The translations under genes were made by a program, and so were the position numbers. Positions 5,966 through 7,898 of a stretch of 7,898 nucleotides of DNA are shown piece by piece. The DNA is from a bacterium. GTDB taxonomy: Bacteria; Electryoneota; RPQS01. The first letter of the stretch is position 1; each line of letters opens with the position of its first letter. The notes under the pieces are model-generated. The model was not told the DNA's origin and ran no database searches. It saw only the letters and a program-made list of their open reading frames with translations. The stretch lies in assembly GCA_028711875.1 (NCBI GenBank), contig JAQTRJ010000084.1, positions 1-7,898 on the forward strand. Direction: 5' to 3'.

Positions 5966-7898
5966 ATGAACGAGACGAAGCACATTTCCGAACAGCAGTA
6001 CCCGCACGCCGAGGTCGAGGCCAAGTGGCAGAGGCTCTGGGCAGAGCGGGGGACGTATAAGTTTCACTGGGACTCGAAGCGTCAAAAATATTACGTGCTG
6101 ACGATGTTCAGCTATCCCTCGGGGGATAAGCTGCACCTCGGGCACTGGTATTGCTACGCGCCGGCCGATACGTTCGCACGTTTCAAGCGGATGCAGGGCT
6201 ACGAAGTGTTCGAGCCGATGGGCTTCGATGCGTTCGGTCTGCCCGCGGAGAACTACGCGATCAAAACGAAAATTCATCCGCGCATTTCGACGGAGAAGAA
6301 CGTCGCGTTCATGCGCACGCAGCTCCAGCGGATCGGCGCGATGTACGACTGGGACTACGAAGTCAACACGTCGTCGCCCGAATACTATAAGTGGACGCAG
6401 TGGTGGTTCCTGCTGATGCTCGAGCGCGGATTGGCCTATCGCAAGGAAGCGCTGGTCAATTGGTGTCCGGATTGCCAGACGGTGCTCGCGAACGAACAGG
6501 TAAACGCAAACAACACCTGTGAGCGCTGCGGACACGAAGTCACGCGGAAATCGCTCAAGCAATGGTTCTTCCGCATTACGGAATACAGTCAGCGGCTGCT
6601 CGACGGTCTCGATACGATCAATTGGCCGGAAAAAACGAAGGCCATGCAAAGATACTGGATCGGGAAGTCGGTGGGGACGGAAATTGATTTCAAGATGACC
6701 CCCATCCCAACCTTCCCCCACAAAGTGGAGGAAGGAGAAAAAGGGATACGTGTTTTCACGACGCGAGCGGATACGCTGTTCGGAGTGACGTACGTGGTAC
6801 TCGCGCCGGAGCATCCGCTGGTCAAGGAAATCACGACGGCGGAGCGCAAGACGGAAGTTGAGAACTACGTTGCGAAAGCGCTGGCGGTTTCGGATATCGA
6901 GCGCGCGGCGACGGATCGGGAGAAGACGGGAGTGTTCACGGGCGGATTCTGCGAACATCCGCTGACGCATGAAAAACTTCCGGTCTGGGTGGCGGACTAT
7001 GTGATCGGCAGCTACGGTACGGGAGCGGTGATGGCGGTGCCGGCGCATGACGAGCGGGATTTTGATTTTGCGAAGAAGTATGAATTGCAGATTGTCGAGG
7101 TCATTACCCCTCCTAATCCCCCGACTGAAGCAGAGGGAAGTGACGGCGCATTTACAGATTATGGGGTGATGATGCACTCGGGGGAATTCGACGGGCTGAC
7201 ATCGGAAGCGGGAATTGACCGAGTGGGGAAGAGGCTCGAAGAACTTGGCCTCGGCAAGCCGACGGTGCAATGGCATCTGCGCGACTGGACGGTGTCGCGG
7301 CAGAGATATTGGGGCGCGCCGATTCCGATTGTTCACTGCCCGAAATGTGGAATCGTTCCGGTTCCCAAAGAAGATCTGCCCGTACTGCTGCCGGATGAGA
7401 TCGAAGAGTACAAGCCGAAAGGCAAGGCACCTCTGGAGACCGTGCCGTCCTTCGTCAATACAACTTGTCCGAAATGCGGAGCGGACGCAAAGCGTGATAC
7501 GGACACGCTCGATACGTTTGTCTGTTCCTCATGGTATTTCATGCGCTATCCCGACGCGCGGCTGAATTCCGCTCCGTTCGACACAAATCACCTGAACACG
7601 ATGCTGCCGATTCAGCAGTACGTCGGCGGCAGCGAACACGCGATGGGACACTTGCTGTACGCGAGATTCTTCGCGAAAGTCGCGCACGATGCGGGATATC
7701 TGAAATGCGACGAGCCGGTGACTCGGCTGGTGCATCAGGGAATGATCCTGTACAAGGGCGAGCGGATGTCCAAATCGAAGGGCAACGTGGTCGCGCCCGA
7801 GCCGGTGATCGAAAAATACGGCAGCGACGTGCTGCGCTGCTATCTCATGTTCATGGGCGACTACACGCAAGGCGGCGAGTGGAGCGATTCGGGAATTA
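5966..7898 (+). CDS. leuS: Leucyl-tRNA synthetase, 3' end cut by window
   Basis: Class I synthetase charging tRNA-Leu in the cytoplasm. The frame is open to the window end and gives 644 residues of roughly 800-900. The HIGH motif is HLGH (57-60). A first zinc ribbon uses C167, C170, C185 and C188. The CP1 editing domain has TTRADT (265-270) and GTGAVMAVPAHDERD (351-365), so proofreading residues are present. SRQRYWGAPIP (444-454) follows. A second zinc ribbon uses C458, C461, C501 and C504. KMSKS reads RMSKS (600-604). The leucine-specific insert between QGMIL and KMSKS, long in E. coli, is absent. The leucine-site region reads FVCSSWY, where D or E is commoner than C520. Residues about 243-262 are a palindrome-encoded insertion. 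The start is ATG 5966: conserved sequence begins at residue 12. In-frame ATG 5939 and TTG 5945/5960 are possible but lie in or near the repeat. Confidence 0.97.
   Translation, partial: MNETKHISEQQYPHAEVEAKWQRLWAERGTYKFHWDSKRQKYYVLTMFSYPSGDKLHLGHWYCYAPADTFARFKRMQGYEVFEPMGFDAFGLPAENYAIKTKIHPRISTEKNVAFMRTQLQRIGAMYDWDYEVNTSSPEYYKWTQWWFLLMLERGLAYRKEALVNWCPDCQTVLANEQVNANNTCERCGHEVTRKSLKQWFFRITEYSQRLLDGLDTINWPEKTKAMQRYWIGKSVGTEIDFKMTPIPTFPHKVEEGEKGIRVFTTRADTLFGVTYVVLAPEHPLVKEITTAERKTEVENYVAKALAVSDIERAATDREKTGVFTGGFCEHPLTHEKLPVWVADYVIGSYGTGAVMAVPAHDERDFDFAKKYELQIVEVITPPNPPTEAEGSDGAFTDYGVMMHSGEFDGLTSEAGIDRVGKRLEELGLGKPTVQWHLRDWTVSRQRYWGAPIPIVHCPKCGIVPVPKEDLPVLLPDEIEEYKPKGKAPLETVPSFVNTTCPKCGADAKRDTDTLDTFVCSSWYFMRYPDARLNSAPFDTNHLNTMLPIQQYVGGSEHAMGHLLYARFFAKVAHDAGYLKCDEPVTRLVHQGMILYKGERMSKSKGNVVAPEPVIEKYGSDVLRCYLMFMGDYTQGGEWSDSGI
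6704..6747 (+). repeat. Palindrome inserted in frame within leuS
   Basis: CCTTCCCCCAC (6711-6721) and GTGGAGGAAGG (6725-6735) pair at 10 of 11 positions around AAA. An outer ATCCC (6704-6708) and GGGAT (6743-6747) add five pairs. It encodes about PIPTFPHKVEEGEKGI in the LeuRS frame, at the entry to the editing domain. Its A/T-poor left arm and A/G-rich right arm look unlike the surrounding codons. Confidence 0.65.

Noticed and set aside
7096..7145. A second repeat insertion in leuS encoding TPPNPPTEAEGSD
   Set aside because: The C-rich left part resembles the first insertion, but only a 5-base inverted repeat remains and the loop length matches E. coli LeuRS from memory, so a normal variable loop is more likely.
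5912..7336. A 474-codon open frame on the - strand
   Set aside because: It lies opposite leuS, which has full family motifs. The composition is rich in Arg and His, typical of a shadow frame in GC-rich DNA, and no domain is recognisable.

Overview
The window is 7.9 kb of GC-rich bacterial chromosome, all genes on the + strand, made of housekeeping genes plus one repeat-filled intergenic region. The protein set (a long-form PNPase, a PMPCB-like M16 peptidase, a small MerR-type regulator with a CPH-less HTH core reading LYYSIGEVVQL, and a LeuRS with two zinc ribbons and no leucine-specific insert) and the abundance of small palindromic repeats fit an uncultivated Gram-negative lineage, perhaps near the FCB candidate phyla or Deltaproteobacteria-like groups. 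That placement is an inference from memory of these families and is weak.

Layout. 1-1541 holds the 3' two thirds of pnp. 1546-2820 is an M16 zinc peptidase starting 4 bases after the pnp stop. 2817-3275 is dut, overlapping the peptidase by 4 bases. These three form a tightly coupled operon. A probable promoter at 3291-3319 starts a second unit: a MerR-type regulator (3334-3717) whose last codons and stop lie inside tRNA-Pro(GGG) (3695-3768). A near-consensus sigma70-type promoter (3815-3843) then drives pcm (isoaspartyl methyltransferase, best start TTG 3908) and a second proline tRNA, anticodon CGG (4573-4649), followed by a terminator-like hairpin. dedA (4721-5350) encodes a DedA-family membrane protein. 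5351-5965 has no believable gene. It holds a G-rich tract and at least seven hairpins, including three diverged copies of one palindromic unit, one of them inside a 70-base element with 13-base inverted ends. leuS starts at 5966 and runs off the window end. It carries a further, in-frame palindrome inside its editing-domain region.

How they fit. pnp (RNA decay), dut (nucleotide-pool cleaning), pcm (protein repair) and leuS plus the two proline tRNAs (translation) are basic maintenance functions. The two tRNAs would read CCC/CCU and CCG, the latter important in a GC-rich genome. No defence system, phage, transposase, CRISPR or biosynthetic cluster was seen. The points most worth checking are the protein-tRNA overlap at 3695-3717, the in-frame palindrome in leuS, and the repeat mosaic upstream of leuS.
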